From Streptomyces sp. RFCAC02 (GTDB lineage: Bacteria; Actinomycetota; Actinomycetes; Streptomycetales; Streptomycetaceae), in the NCBI RefSeq assembly GCF_004193175.1, contig NZ_SAUH01000001.1, forward strand, positions 4,249,501-4,313,500: a stretch of 64,000 bases of DNA, in the 5' to 3' direction. The notes beneath the pieces were generated by a model. That model was given only the letters and a program-made list of their open reading frames with translations. It was not told the DNA's origin and ran no database searches. A program made the translations under genes and the position numbers. Numbering within the stretch: position 1 is the stretch's first letter; every line of letters starts with the position of its first letter. Shown piece by piece: positions 8,687 through 17,592 of this stretch.

Positions 8687-9802
8687 GCAACGACCAGCAG
8701 CCCGAACCGACCGCTCCGGGCGGCCCCCCGGGGGGCTGGGGCGGCGAGTACGACCCGGACACCACCGCCTTCATAGAGCTGCCCGGCGGATACCCGGACC
8801 GGGCCGGCGGGGAGCCCCTGGCCGCCCCGGGCACGGGTACGAGCCGCCGGTCATCGACGAGCCGACCGCGCCCCCCGCCCCCGCCACGGCGAACCCCACC
8901 ACCGACCCGGGCGACACCGGGGCCTGGACCATGCCGTTCGCGCACGGGGGCGCTCCCGGCGGGGCACCGCCCGCCGCACCCGCGCACGGGCTGCCCCCGG
9001 CCGGGCCGCCGCGGCGATGGGCCAGGGCGCGGCGCTCGCGCAGGGCCGCCGTCCCCCGGGCGCGGCCGACGGCGCCGCCCCGGTGCCCGCCGCGCCGTGG
9101 ACGCCCGACCAGGCCGGGCCGCCGCCGCTGCCGGAGCCGGGGACCGCCCCGCCGGCCGCGCCCCCGTCCCGCGCCGACGCGGACCCGGTCCCCGCCGCGC
9201 AGGACGGCGCGCCGGCGGCCGACCGCAGCGACCACCCCGAGGTCGGGTACGTCCTGCGGGTGAACGGCGTCGACCGTCCCGTCGCCGGCGCGTGGATCGG
9301 CGAGTCCCTGCTGTACGTCCTGCGGGAGCGGCTCGGCCTCGCGGGCGCGAAGGACGGGTGCGCGCAGGGCGAGTGCGGCGCGTGCTCGGTGCAGGTGGAC
9401 GGTCGGCTGGTGGCCGCCTGCCTCGTGCCGGCGGCCACGGCGGCCGGCGCCGAGATCAGGACCGTGGAGGGCCTCGCCGGGAACGGCGCCCCGTCCGACG
9501 TGCAGCGCGCCCTCGCGGGCACCGCCGTCCAGTGCGGCTTCTGTCTCCCCGGCATGGCGATGACCATCCACGACCTGCTGGAGGGCAACCACACCCCCAG
9601 CGACCTGGAGACGCGCGAGGCCCTGAGCGGCAACCTCTGCCGCTGCACGGGTTACCGCGGGATGCTCGACGCCGTGCGCGCCGTCGTGGCGGAGCGGGCC
9701 GCCGCCCACGAGGCGGCCGACGCGGAGCGGCAGGCGCAGTCGTCGGCCGTGCCGCGCCAGCGGGGTCCGCAGGGCGGCCGTCCGTCCGGGGAACAGGGGT
9801 GA
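8683..9802 (+). pseudogene. Xanthine dehydrogenase-family 2Fe-2S subunit with long disordered N-terminus, twice frameshifted
   Basis: The C-terminal 185 residues form a complete two-cluster ferredoxin-type subunit: plant-type CAQGECGAC with the fourth Cys in VAAC, then CGFC and LCRC for the second cluster. The first 180 or so residues are Pro/Ala/Gly-rich and probably disordered. The reading frame must change twice: near the GGG at 8829-8831 (giving LAAPGHGYEPPVIDEP when one G is restored) and near the GGG at 9003-9005 (giving PPAGAAAAMGQGAALAQG). ATG 8683 overlaps the FAD gene's stop, so translation is coupled. An intact fallback product could start at ATG 9017 and would still hold both clusters. 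Confidence 0.82.
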
Positions 9803-9854
9803 CGCCCCGGCGGCGTACGGACGCAGGGGTTGAAGGGGATGAAAGGGCAACGCC

Positions 9855-12188
9855 ATGACTGACCGGGCCGCCGACACCGCCGCCGCCATCACCGTCGCCC
9901 CTGGCGTGGCCGCACAGGCGGTCACGAGGCCCCCGGGCGCGCCCGCGCACGGCCTCGGCTCCTCCCTCGCGCCGTCCGACGCGTGGGCCAAGGCGCAGGG
10001 CACCCACCCCTACACCGCCGACCTGTGGGCCGAGGGGCTGCTGTGGGCCGCCGTGCTGCGCTCCCCCCACCCGCACGCGCGGATCAAGCGCATCGACACG
10101 GCGCAGGCCGCCGCGATGCCCGGGGTGCGTGCCGTCATCACCCATGAGGACGTCCCGGGAACCGGCGGGCTCGGCCGGCACGTCGCGGACCGTCCGGCGC
10201 TGGCGTCCGAGGTGGTGCGCTACCACGGCGAGCCGGTGGCCGCCGTGGCCGCCGACCACCCGGAGACGGCGCGGCTCGCGGCCGCGGCCGTGGTCGTCGA
10301 GTACGAGGTGCTCGAACCGCTGACCGACCCCGAGAAGGCGTTCGAGGCCCCGCCCGTCCACCCCGACGGCAACCTCGTGCGGCACATCCCGCTGCGGTAC
10401 GGCGACCCGTCGGCCACCGGCGAGGTCGTCGTCGAGGGGCTGTACCGCGTCGGGCGGCAGGACCCGGCGCCGATCGGCGCGGAATCCGGGCTCGCGGTGC
10501 CGCGCCCGGACGGCGGGGTCGAGGTCTACGCGGCCGTGACCGACCCGCACACCGACCGGGACCGGCTGGCCGCCTGCCTCGGGCTGGCCGCCGAGCAGGT
10601 CAAGATCTGCGTGACCGGGGTCCCCGGCTCGCTCGGGGACCGGGAGGACCTCGGGTTCCAGGTGCCGCTGGCGCTGCTGGCGATCCGCACGGGCAGCCCG
10701 GTCAAACTCGCGGCGACGCGGGAGGAGTCGTTCCTCGGCCACGCGCACCGGCACCCGACGCTCCTGCGCTACTGGCACCACGCCGACCGCGAGGGCCGGC
10801 TCGTCAAGGTCGAGGCGCAGCTCCTCATGGACGCGGGGGCGTACGCCGACGACTCGGCCGAGGCCCTCGCGGCGGCCGTGTCGTTCGCCGCCGGACCCTA
10901 CAAGGTCCGAAACGCCGTCATCGACGGCTGGGCCGTGCGGACCAACAACCCGCCCTCCGGCTACCTGCGCGGCGAGGGCGCCATGCAGGTGTGCGCCGCC
11001 CACGAGGGCCAGATGGACAAGCTGGCCGCCCGCCTCGGGATCGACCCCGCCGAACTGCGCGCGCGGAACGTCCTCGCCACCGGCGACCCGCTGCCCACCG
11101 GGCAGGCCGTCACCTGCCCGGCGCCCGTCGCCGCCCTGCTCGACGCGGTGCGGGGGGCGCCGATGCCCGCGCTGCCGAAGGACGGGCCGGTCGAGGAGTG
11201 GCTGCTCCCCGGCGGTCCGGACGGCGCGGGGGACCCCGGAGCGGTGCGGCGCGGCGTCGGGTACGCCCTCGGCATGGTGCACATGCTCCGCGCGGAGGGC
11301 AGCGACGAGGTCGCCACCGCCACCGTCCGCGTCGAGGGCACGGTCGCGACCGTGCTGTGCTCGGCCGTGGAGAGCGGGCAGGGTTTCGCGACGCTGGCCC
11401 GGCAGATCGTGCAGGACGTCCTCGGGGTGGACGAGGTGCACGTGGCTCCCGTGGACACGGACCTGCCGCCGGCCGGTCCCGGCGGGCGGGGGCGGCACAC
11501 CTGGGTGTCGGGCGGCGCGGTCGAGCGGGCGGCCCGGATGGTCCGTACGCAGCTCCTCCAGCCGCTCGCCGCGACGTTCGGCATGTCGGCGGAACTGCTC
11601 GACATCGCCGACGGGAAGATCACCTCGTACGACGGTGTGCTGAGCACCACGGTCGCCGAGGCGCTGGAGGGCAAGGAGCTGTGGGCGACCGCGCAGTGCC
11701 GCCCGCACCCGACGGAGCGGCTGAACGAGGCGGGGCAGGGGGACGCGTTCGTCGGCCTCTCCTTCGCTGCGATCCGGGCCGTGGTCGACGTGGACGTGGA
11801 CCTCGGCGCCGTGCGGGTCGTGGAGATGGCCGTCGCGCAGGACGTCGGGCGAGCCCTGAACCCGCGGCAGATCGAGGCGCGCATCGAGGCGGGCGTCCTG
11901 CAGGGCGTCGGCGCCGCGCTCACCGAGCACCTGCGGGTGGTGCGCGGCATGGTGCGGCGGCCCGACCTGGCCGGATACCCGCTGCCGACCGCCCTCGACG
12001 CGCCGGACGTGCGGGTCGTGGCGCTGCTGGAGGAGCGGGACGTCGTCGCGCCGTTCGGCGCCAAGGCGGTCAGCGCGGTGCCGGTCGTGGTCTCGCCGGC
12101 CGCGGTGGCCGCCGCGGTCAGGGCGGCCACCGGCAGGCCCGTGAACCGGCTGCCGATCCGGCCGCAGAGCGCCGTCGGCGGCGCCTGA
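9855..12188 (+). CDS. Xanthine dehydrogenase-family molybdopterin-binding subunit, divergent active site
   Basis: A 777-residue large subunit of the xanthine oxidase family (aldehyde oxidase a/b hammerhead domain at about 45-160, molybdopterin-binding domain from about 170 on). Recognisable landmarks are HPHARI, YTADLWAEGLLWAAVLRSPH, VNRLPIRPQ. The usual GGGFGGKE loop is replaced by GVPGSLGDRED, and the C-terminal GAKGxGEP motif with the catalytic Glu reads GAKAVSAVP. Substrate and even hydroxylase activity are therefore uncertain; 'xanthine dehydrogenase' names only the fold. It is the third gene of the operon, 52 bases after the 2Fe-2S gene. Confidence 0.85.
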   Translation: MTDRAADTAAAITVAPGVAAQAVTRPPGAPAHGLGSSLAPSDAWAKAQGTHPYTADLWAEGLLWAAVLRSPHPHARIKRIDTAQAAAMPGVRAVITHEDVPGTGGLGRHVADRPALASEVVRYHGEPVAAVAADHPETARLAAAAVVVEYEVLEPLTDPEKAFEAPPVHPDGNLVRHIPLRYGDPSATGEVVVEGLYRVGRQDPAPIGAESGLAVPRPDGGVEVYAAVTDPHTDRDRLAACLGLAAEQVKICVTGVPGSLGDREDLGFQVPLALLAIRTGSPVKLAATREESFLGHAHRHPTLLRYWHHADREGRLVKVEAQLLMDAGAYADDSAEALAAAVSFAAGPYKVRNAVIDGWAVRTNNPPSGYLRGEGAMQVCAAHEGQMDKLAARLGIDPAELRARNVLATGDPLPTGQAVTCPAPVAALLDAVRGAPMPALPKDGPVEEWLLPGGPDGAGDPGAVRRGVGYALGMVHMLRAEGSDEVATATVRVEGTVATVLCSAVESGQGFATLARQIVQDVLGVDEVHVAPVDTDLPPAGPGGRGRHTWVSGGAVERAARMVRTQLLQPLAATFGMSAELLDIADGKITSYDGVLSTTVAEALEGKELWATAQCRPHPTERLNEAGQGDAFVGLSFAAIRAVVDVDVDLGAVRVVEMAVAQDVGRALNPRQIEARIEAGVLQGVGAALTEHLRVVRGMVRRPDLAGYPLPTALDAPDVRVVALLEERDVVAPFGAKAVSAVPVVVSPAAVAAAVRAATGRPVNRLPIRPQSAVGGA

Positions 12189-12200
12189 GACCGGCCCCGG

Positions 12201-12228
12201 CCCGTCCGCGCCGCCGCGCGCGGACGGG
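12201..12228 (+). terminator. Terminator of the dehydrogenase operon
   Basis: CCCGTCCGCGC (12201-12211), six-base loop, GCGCGGACGGG (12218-12228): an 11-bp perfect stem directly after the operon's last stop codon. Confidence 0.7.
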
Positions 12229-12304
12229 GACCGGGACCCGGGACGGACGGATATCGGTCCCCGGTCCATGGGCAGCGGGGCACCCGACTCCTTACCGTTG
12301 CCGC

Positions 12305-13795
12305 ATGCGTGAGACCCATGCCGGCGAGGGAGCCGGCGACGACACCGCTGTGCCGCCCCCGGCCGCGTCCCCCGCCGCTGCCGCCGGCCCCGCGCCGGGG
12401 CGCGCGGAGGGCGTGCTGAGCGCCCCCTACCGCGCGCTCACGCTGGGCTGCGTCAGCACGATCCTGCTGATCGCGTTCGAGGCGATGGCGGTCGGCACCG
12501 CGATGCCGGCCGCCGCCGAGGCGCTGGACGGACTGTCCGGGTACGCGTTCGCCTTCTCGGCCTTCTTCACGACGAGCCTGCTCGGCATGTCGCTGTCCGG
12601 GCAGTGGTGCGACCTGCGGGGGCCGGTCGGCCCCGTGGTCGCCGGCATCGCGACGTTCTCCGCCGGGCTCCTGCTGTCCGGGACGGCGGGGGCGATGTGG
12701 GTGTTCGTCGCCGGCCGCGCCGTCCAGGGCATCGGCGACGGCCTCGTCATCGTGGCGCTCTACGTCGCCGTGCGCCGGGCCTACCCGGAGCGGCTGCGGG
12801 CCGCCGCCCTCGCCGCCTTCTCCGGGGCCTGGGTGGTGCCGAGCCTCGTCGGGCCGCTGATCGCGGGCACGGTGACCGAGCGGTTCGGCTGGCGCTGGGT
12901 GTTCCTCGGCGTCACCGTCCTCGTGATCGCGCCGCTGCTGGTGATGCTGCCCGCGCTGCGGCGGCAGGCGTCGGGACCGCCCGAGGGCGGGGCGGCGCCG
13001 TTCGACCGCCGGCGGTTCTCCCTCGCCTGCGCGCTGGCCGTGGGCGCCGGGCTCGTCCAGTACGGGGGGCAGGAGCTGCGCCTCGTCGCGCTCGTGCCGC
13101 TCGCCGCCGGGCTCGTCCTCATGGTGCCCACCGCCGTACGGCTGCTGCCGCGCGGCACCTTCCTGGCCGGGCGCGGACTGCCGTCCGTGATCGCCCTGCG
13201 CGGCCTCCTCTCCGCCTCCTACCTCGCCACCCAGACCTTCGTCCCCCTCATGCTCGTCACACGGCGCGGGCTGTCGTACACGGAGGCCGGCTTGGCGCTG
13301 GCCGCCTCCGGCGCGCTGTGGGCCATCGGCTCGTGGACCCAGGCCGGGCCGCGCGCGGAGCCGTACCGGCTGGCGCTCGTGCGGGCCGGCACGGTGCTGC
13401 TGGCGGCCGGGACGGCGGCCACCCCGCTCGTCCTGCTCGACGCGGTGCCGGTGTGGCTGCCGGCGGTCACCCTCGGGGTCGCCGCGTTCGGCATGGGCCT
13501 GGTCGTGTCGACGCTCGGCGTGCTGGTGCTGCGGCTCTCCTCGCCGGAGGAGGCCGGCGGGAACGTCGCGTCGCTCCAGGTGTGCGACAGCCTCGGCAAC
13601 GTCGTGATGCTCACCCTGGTCGGCAGCGCGTTCGCGGCGCTCGGCGGCGACGCGTCGGCGGCCGCGCGCGACGACGCGCTCCAGGGCGCCGTGGGACCCG
13701 GCGCGTTCGTCGCCGTGTTCGCGCTGACCACCTTCGCGGCGCTGGTCAGCATCCTCGTGGCGGGGCGCCTCGCCCCGCCGCGCACGGCCGGCTGA
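12305..13795 (+). CDS. MFS transporter, probable drug exporter
   Basis: A 496-residue integral membrane protein with about 14 hydrophobic segments and a 38-residue Ala/Pro-rich cytoplasmic N-terminus. Features of the DHA2-type exporters: the first helices contain VSTILLIAFEAMAVGTAMPA, the loop after helix 2 has GQWCDLRGPVGP, and helix 5 carries the motif-C-like FSGAWVVPSLVGPLIAG with FGWRWVF after it. Such proteins extrude drugs or metabolites using the proton gradient; the substrate cannot be deduced. It is flanked by hairpins on both sides, so probably monocistronic. Confidence 0.88.
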   Translation: MRETHAGEGAGDDTAVPPPAASPAAAAGPAPGRAEGVLSAPYRALTLGCVSTILLIAFEAMAVGTAMPAAAEALDGLSGYAFAFSAFFTTSLLGMSLSGQWCDLRGPVGPVVAGIATFSAGLLLSGTAGAMWVFVAGRAVQGIGDGLVIVALYVAVRRAYPERLRAAALAAFSGAWVVPSLVGPLIAGTVTERFGWRWVFLGVTVLVIAPLLVMLPALRRQASGPPEGGAAPFDRRRFSLACALAVGAGLVQYGGQELRLVALVPLAAGLVLMVPTAVRLLPRGTFLAGRGLPSVIALRGLLSASYLATQTFVPLMLVTRRGLSYTEAGLALAASGALWAIGSWTQAGPRAEPYRLALVRAGTVLLAAGTAATPLVLLDAVPVWLPAVTLGVAAFGMGLVVSTLGVLVLRLSSPEEAGGNVASLQVCDSLGNVVMLTLVGSAFAALGGDASAAARDDALQGAVGPGAFVAVFALTTFAALVSILVAGRLAPPRTAG

Positions 13796-13805
13796 CCGGC
13801 CCCGC

Positions 13806-13825
13806 GGCGGCCGGATGCGGCCGCC
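13806..13825 (+). terminator. Possible terminator after the MFS gene
   Basis: GGCGGCC, loop GGATGC, GGCCGCC: a 7-bp stem just after the stop codon. Short, so only moderately convincing. Confidence 0.4.
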
Positions 13826-13893
13826 CGGCCCCCCGTCCGGCGCGGGCTCTCGGTTAGGCTGACGCGGTCGCCAGCCCACCGCCGACCCGCACC

Positions 13894-15705
13894 GTGAGGA
13901 CCGTGACCAGCCCCGCACCGTCCACCGCCCATGCCTCGCACCACCTGTCGCCCGCCTTCCCCGGCCGCGCCCCCTGGGGCACGGCGGGCAAGCTGCGGGC
14001 CTGGCAGGAGGCCGCGATGCAGGAGTACCTGCGGCTCCAGCCGCGCGACTTCCTCGCCGTCGCGACCCCGGGCGCCGGCAAGACGACGTTCGCCCTCACC
14101 CTCGCGTCGTGGCTGCTGCACCACCATGTCGTGCAGCAGGTGACCGTCGTCGCGCCGACCGAGCACCTGAAGACGCAGTGGGCCGAGGCGGCGGCGAGGA
14201 TAGGAATCAGGCTCGACCCCGCGTACAGCGCCGGGCCGCTGGGCCGCGAGTACGACGGCGTCGCCGTCACGTACGCCGGTGTCGGCGTCCGGCCCATGCT
14301 GCACCGCAACCGCAGCGAGCAGCGCAAGTCCCTCGTCATCCTCGACGAGATCCACCACGCCGGCGACTCCCGCTCCTGGGGCGAGGCGTGCCTGGAGGCG
14401 TTCGAACCGGCCACGCGCCGCCTCGCCCTCACCGGCACGCCGTTCCGCTCCGACACGAACCCCATCCCGTTCGTGGCCTACGCCGAGGGGCCGGACGGCG
14501 TGCGCCGCTCCGTCGCCGACTACACCTACGGCTACGGCAACGCCCTCGGCGACGGCGTCGTGCGCCCCGTCATCTTCCTGTCGTACAGCGGCAGCATGCG
14601 CTGGCGCACCAAGGCGGGCGACGAGGTGGCGGCCAGGCTCGGCGAGCCCATGACGAAGGACGCCACCTCCCAGGCGTGGCGCACCGCCCTCGACCCGAAG
14701 GGCGACTGGATGCCCGCCGTCCTCGGCGCGGCCGACCGGCGGCTGACCGAGGTCCGCCGCTCCATCCACGACGCGGGCGGCCTCGTCATCGCGAGCGACC
14801 AGGAGTCGGCGCGGGCGTACGCCAAACTGCTGCGCGAGATCACCGGCCACGGCGCGACGCTCGTCCTGTCCGACGACGCGGGCGCGTCCGGGCGCATCGA
14901 GGAGTTCCGGACGTCCGACGACCGCTGGATGGTCGCGGTGCGCATGGTCTCCGAGGGCGTGGACGTGCCGCGCCTCGCGGTCGGCGTCTACGCGACGACG
15001 ATCTCGACGCCCCTGTTCTTCGCCCAGGCGGTGGGCCGGTTCGTCCGCTCCCGGCGGCGTGGCGAGACCGCGTCCGTCTTCCTGCCCACGATCCCGACGC
15101 TCCTCGGCTTCGCGCACGAGCTGGAGGTCGAGCGCGACCATGTGCTCGACCGGCCGAAGAAGGACGCGGCGGAGGACCCGTACGCCGAGGAGGAGGCGCT
15201 GCTGCGGGACGCCGAGCGGGAGAAGGACGAGCCCGACGGCGAGCAGGACCAGCTCCCGTTCGAGGCGCTGGAGTCCGACGCGGTGTTCGACCGGGTCATG
15301 TACGACGGCGCCGAGTTCGGCATGCAGGCGCACCCGGGCAGCGAGGAGGAGCAGGACTACCTCGGCATCCCCGGCCTCCTCGAACCCGACCAGGTGCAAC
15401 TGCTGCTCCAGCGGCGGCAGGCCCGGCAGATCGCCCACAGCCGCCGCAGGCCGGACCAGGAGGCCGACCTCGTCGAACTGCCCGCCGAGCGGCGCCCTGT
15501 CGTCACGCACCAGGAGCTGATGGAACTGCGCCGCGAGCTGAACTCACTGGTCGGCGCGTACGCCCACCAGTCCGGCAAGCCGCACGGCGTCATCCACACC
15601 GAGCTGCGGCGCACCTGCGGCGGGCCGCCCACGGCCGAGGCGACGGCCGGGCAGCTCAAGCAGCGGGCGGCCAAGGTGAGGGAGTGGGCGACCCGGATGC
15701 GGTGA
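13894..15705 (+). CDS. DEAD/DEAH-box superfamily 2 helicase
   Basis: About 603 residues. Walker A ATPGAGKTTFA lies near residue 58, motif II is DEIHH near 152 (a DEIH variant of DEAH), motif III is LTGTPFRSD near 180, and the C-terminal RecA domain has VSEGVDVPRL near 355 and QAVGRFVRSRR near 380. The order resembles ResIII/RadD-type ATP-dependent nucleic acid helicases. The last 170 residues are acidic, then charged. GTG 13894 is followed three codons later by another GTG (13903); the first is kept. The role is unknown; DNA repair is the usual guess for this type. Confidence 0.85.
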   Translation: MRTVTSPAPSTAHASHHLSPAFPGRAPWGTAGKLRAWQEAAMQEYLRLQPRDFLAVATPGAGKTTFALTLASWLLHHHVVQQVTVVAPTEHLKTQWAEAAARIGIRLDPAYSAGPLGREYDGVAVTYAGVGVRPMLHRNRSEQRKSLVILDEIHHAGDSRSWGEACLEAFEPATRRLALTGTPFRSDTNPIPFVAYAEGPDGVRRSVADYTYGYGNALGDGVVRPVIFLSYSGSMRWRTKAGDEVAARLGEPMTKDATSQAWRTALDPKGDWMPAVLGAADRRLTEVRRSIHDAGGLVIASDQESARAYAKLLREITGHGATLVLSDDAGASGRIEEFRTSDDRWMVAVRMVSEGVDVPRLAVGVYATTISTPLFFAQAVGRFVRSRRRGETASVFLPTIPTLLGFAHELEVERDHVLDRPKKDAAEDPYAEEEALLRDAEREKDEPDGEQDQLPFEALESDAVFDRVMYDGAEFGMQAHPGSEEEQDYLGIPGLLEPDQVQLLLQRRQARQIAHSRRRPDQEADLVELPAERRPVVTHQELMELRRELNSLVGAYAHQSGKPHGVIHTELRRTCGGPPTAEATAGQLKQRAAKVREWATRMR

Positions 15706-15990
15706 CCCCGCCGTGGGTGGAGGCGCCGCGGAGCCGTGGGGTAGTGTCCGGCCGTACCGGGGTGGGAGCGCGACCATGGAGCGGGCCGTCCGGTACGCAC
15801 CCGATGGAGCGTCATGCCCGGATAGTGGACGCCCCTACCGGCCGCCGGGCACCCGGGGATACGTTCCGCACACGTGAACGCCCGGTGTCAGCGTCGCCCC
15901 GGTGCGCAGCGGCTCGTTGCTGGGTCAGGACCCGTGTGTGCTGCCCGCGGGACCGGCGGCGCACCGCGACACCGAAGGGGGGCGCGGCCG
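15706..15990 (+). other. Intergenic region upstream of the IclR-type regulator
   Basis: 285 bases with no supportable gene. It must contain the promoter of the next operon. TAGTGT near 15741 resembles a -10 box, but no matching -35 is evident. Confidence 0.25.
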
Positions 15991-16635
15991 TTGACCGCGG
16001 AGACCTCTCAGACACTTGACCGGGGACTGCGTGTCCTCAAGCTCCTCGCCGACACCGACCACGGGCTGACCGTCACCGAGCTGTCCCGGCGGCTCGGGGT
16101 CAACCGCACGGTCGTCTACCGCCTGCTCACCACCCTGGAGCAGCACGCCCTCGTCCGCCGGGACGCCGCGGGGCGCGCACGGGTCGGCGTCGGCGTCCTC
16201 GGGCTCGGCCGCCAGGTCCACCCGCTCGTGCGCGAGGCGTCCCTGCCCGCGCTGAGCGCCCTGGCCGAGGACACCGGCGCCACCGCGCACCTCACCGTCG
16301 CCGACGGCCCCGACGCCCTGACCGTCGCGGTCGTCGTCCCGGCCCGGAGCGGCCGGCACGTCCCCCGCCGAACGGGCTTCCGTGAGGCGCTGGGCGACGG
16401 CGCCGCCGGGCAGGCCATCCTCACCGGCCGCTGCAAGGACATCGACGACGAGGACGGCTTCGTCCTGACGCGCGCCGAGCCGCAGTCCGGCACGGCCGGT
16501 GCCGCAGCCCCGCTGCCCGGCGAGTGCGGCATCGAGGGCAGCGTCGGCGTGGTCATGCTCCGCGACGCCGTACCGCCCGGCGTCGGTCCCCGGGTGGTCC
16601 GGGCCGCCCAGGAGGTCGCGGCCGCCCTGCGTTAG
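15991..16635 (+). CDS. IclR-family transcriptional regulator (short form)
   Basis: A 214-residue regulator. Residues 8-60 form the winged helix (LTVTELSRRLGVNRTVVYRL recognition segment), and the remainder is a shortened effector domain (AEDTGATAHLTVADGPDAL, then GAAGQAILTG), 30-40 residues shorter than typical IclR proteins. Start is TTG 15991 behind GAAGGGGGG. It lies 10 bases before the S16 protease gene, so the two are likely an operon. An IclR regulator close to a SALP gene recalls the ssgR-ssgA pair of S. coelicolor, but here a protease gene intervenes and the SALP gene faces the other way. Confidence 0.85.
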   Translation: MTAETSQTLDRGLRVLKLLADTDHGLTVTELSRRLGVNRTVVYRLLTTLEQHALVRRDAAGRARVGVGVLGLGRQVHPLVREASLPALSALAEDTGATAHLTVADGPDALTVAVVVPARSGRHVPRRTGFREALGDGAAGQAILTGRCKDIDDEDGFVLTRAEPQSGTAGAAAPLPGECGIEGSVGVVMLRDAVPPGVGPRVVRAAQEVAAALR

Positions 16636-16645
16636 ATTCGCTGCC

Positions 16646-17482
16646 ATGCCCGCCGCCCAGACCGCATCGCCCGCCCCGGCGTCCCCGCCGGACCGGCGCA
16701 CCGGCCCCCGCCGCCCGCTGCTGCTCGCCGTCTGCGGCGCGCTCCTCGCGGCGCTGCTGGCCGTCGCCGCCTTCGCGCCGCTGCCGTTCACCCTGACGCT
16801 GCCGGGTGAGACGGCCGACGTCCTCGGCGAGCGGGGCGGCGAGCCCGTCATCACCATCAGCGGCGCGCCGGTGCGCGAGACGGAGGGCGAGCTGCGTCTC
16901 ACCACCATCAGCGCCACCTCGCACGACACCACGCTGCGTCTGCTCGACGTCGTCCGCGGCTACTTCGCCGACGACCGCGCCGTCCTGCCGCGCGAGGCCG
17001 TCTACCCCGTGGGCGACACCCCGGAGGAAATCGACGAGCACAACACCGCCGAGATGCGGCAGTCGCAGAACTCCGCCGTCACCGCCGCCCTCACCTATCT
17101 CGGTCTCGACGAGGACGAGGTCACCGTGGACCTGACGCTCGAAGGGGTCGGCGGCCCGAGCGCGGGGCTGCTGTTCTCCCTCGGCATCGTCGACCTGCTC
17201 GACGGCGACGGCGAGGGCGGCGACCTCACCGGCGGCGCCACGATCGCCGGCACCGGGACGATCGATGCCGAGGGCCGCGTCGGCGCGGTCGGCGGCGTGG
17301 CGCTGAAGACGCAGGCGGCCCACCGCGACGGCGCCACCGTCTTCCTCGTGCCGCAGGACGAGTGCGACGACGCGACGGACAACGCGCCCGACGGGCTGCG
17401 GCTGATCCCGGTCGCCTCCCTCGAAGGCGCGGTGGACGCGCTGCGCGACCTCGCGGCGGGGGAGTCCGTGCCGTCCTGCTGA
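16646..17482 (+). CDS. Membrane-anchored S16 (Lon-type) serine protease without PDZ domain
   Basis: 278 residues: one N-terminal membrane anchor (residues 25-48), a beta-rich YlbL-like segment (about 55-120), then a Lon protease domain facing outside the membrane. The catalytic Ser sits in GVGGPSAGLLFS (about 171) and the Lys in VALKTQAAHRDGA (about 220). YlbL-type relatives carry a PDZ domain between the anchor and the protease domain; the linker here seems too short for one. Possible role: cleavage of secreted or membrane-bound proteins. Start ATG 16646 is 10 bases after the regulator's stop. Confidence 0.8.
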   Translation: MPAAQTASPAPASPPDRRTGPRRPLLLAVCGALLAALLAVAAFAPLPFTLTLPGETADVLGERGGEPVITISGAPVRETEGELRLTTISATSHDTTLRLLDVVRGYFADDRAVLPREAVYPVGDTPEEIDEHNTAEMRQSQNSAVTAALTYLGLDEDEVTVDLTLEGVGGPSAGLLFSLGIVDLLDGDGEGGDLTGGATIAGTGTIDAEGRVGAVGGVALKTQAAHRDGATVFLVPQDECDDATDNAPDGLRLIPVASLEGAVDALRDLAAGESVPSC

Positions 17483-17495
17483 GGCCGGGTACGAG

Positions 17496-17528
17496 GCCGC
17501 CCCCGCGAGTGCAGGTCGCGGGGGCGGC
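17496..17528. terminator. Terminator between the S16 protease and SALP genes
   Basis: GCCGCCCCCGCGA (17496-17508), seven-base loop, TCGCGGGGGCGGC (17516-17528): a perfect 13-bp stem between two convergent genes. Confidence 0.8.
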
Positions 17529-17592
17529 TCGTGGGGGGTGGTGTCGTCAATGATGCCCTCGAACCGGGGGTTTCACGCCCCCCGGTGCGGCC

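Noticed and set aside
9456..13918. Two minus-strand open frames of over 900 codons opposite the dehydrogenase and MFS genes
   Set aside because: Same GC-driven artefact; the sense strand encodes recognisable families.
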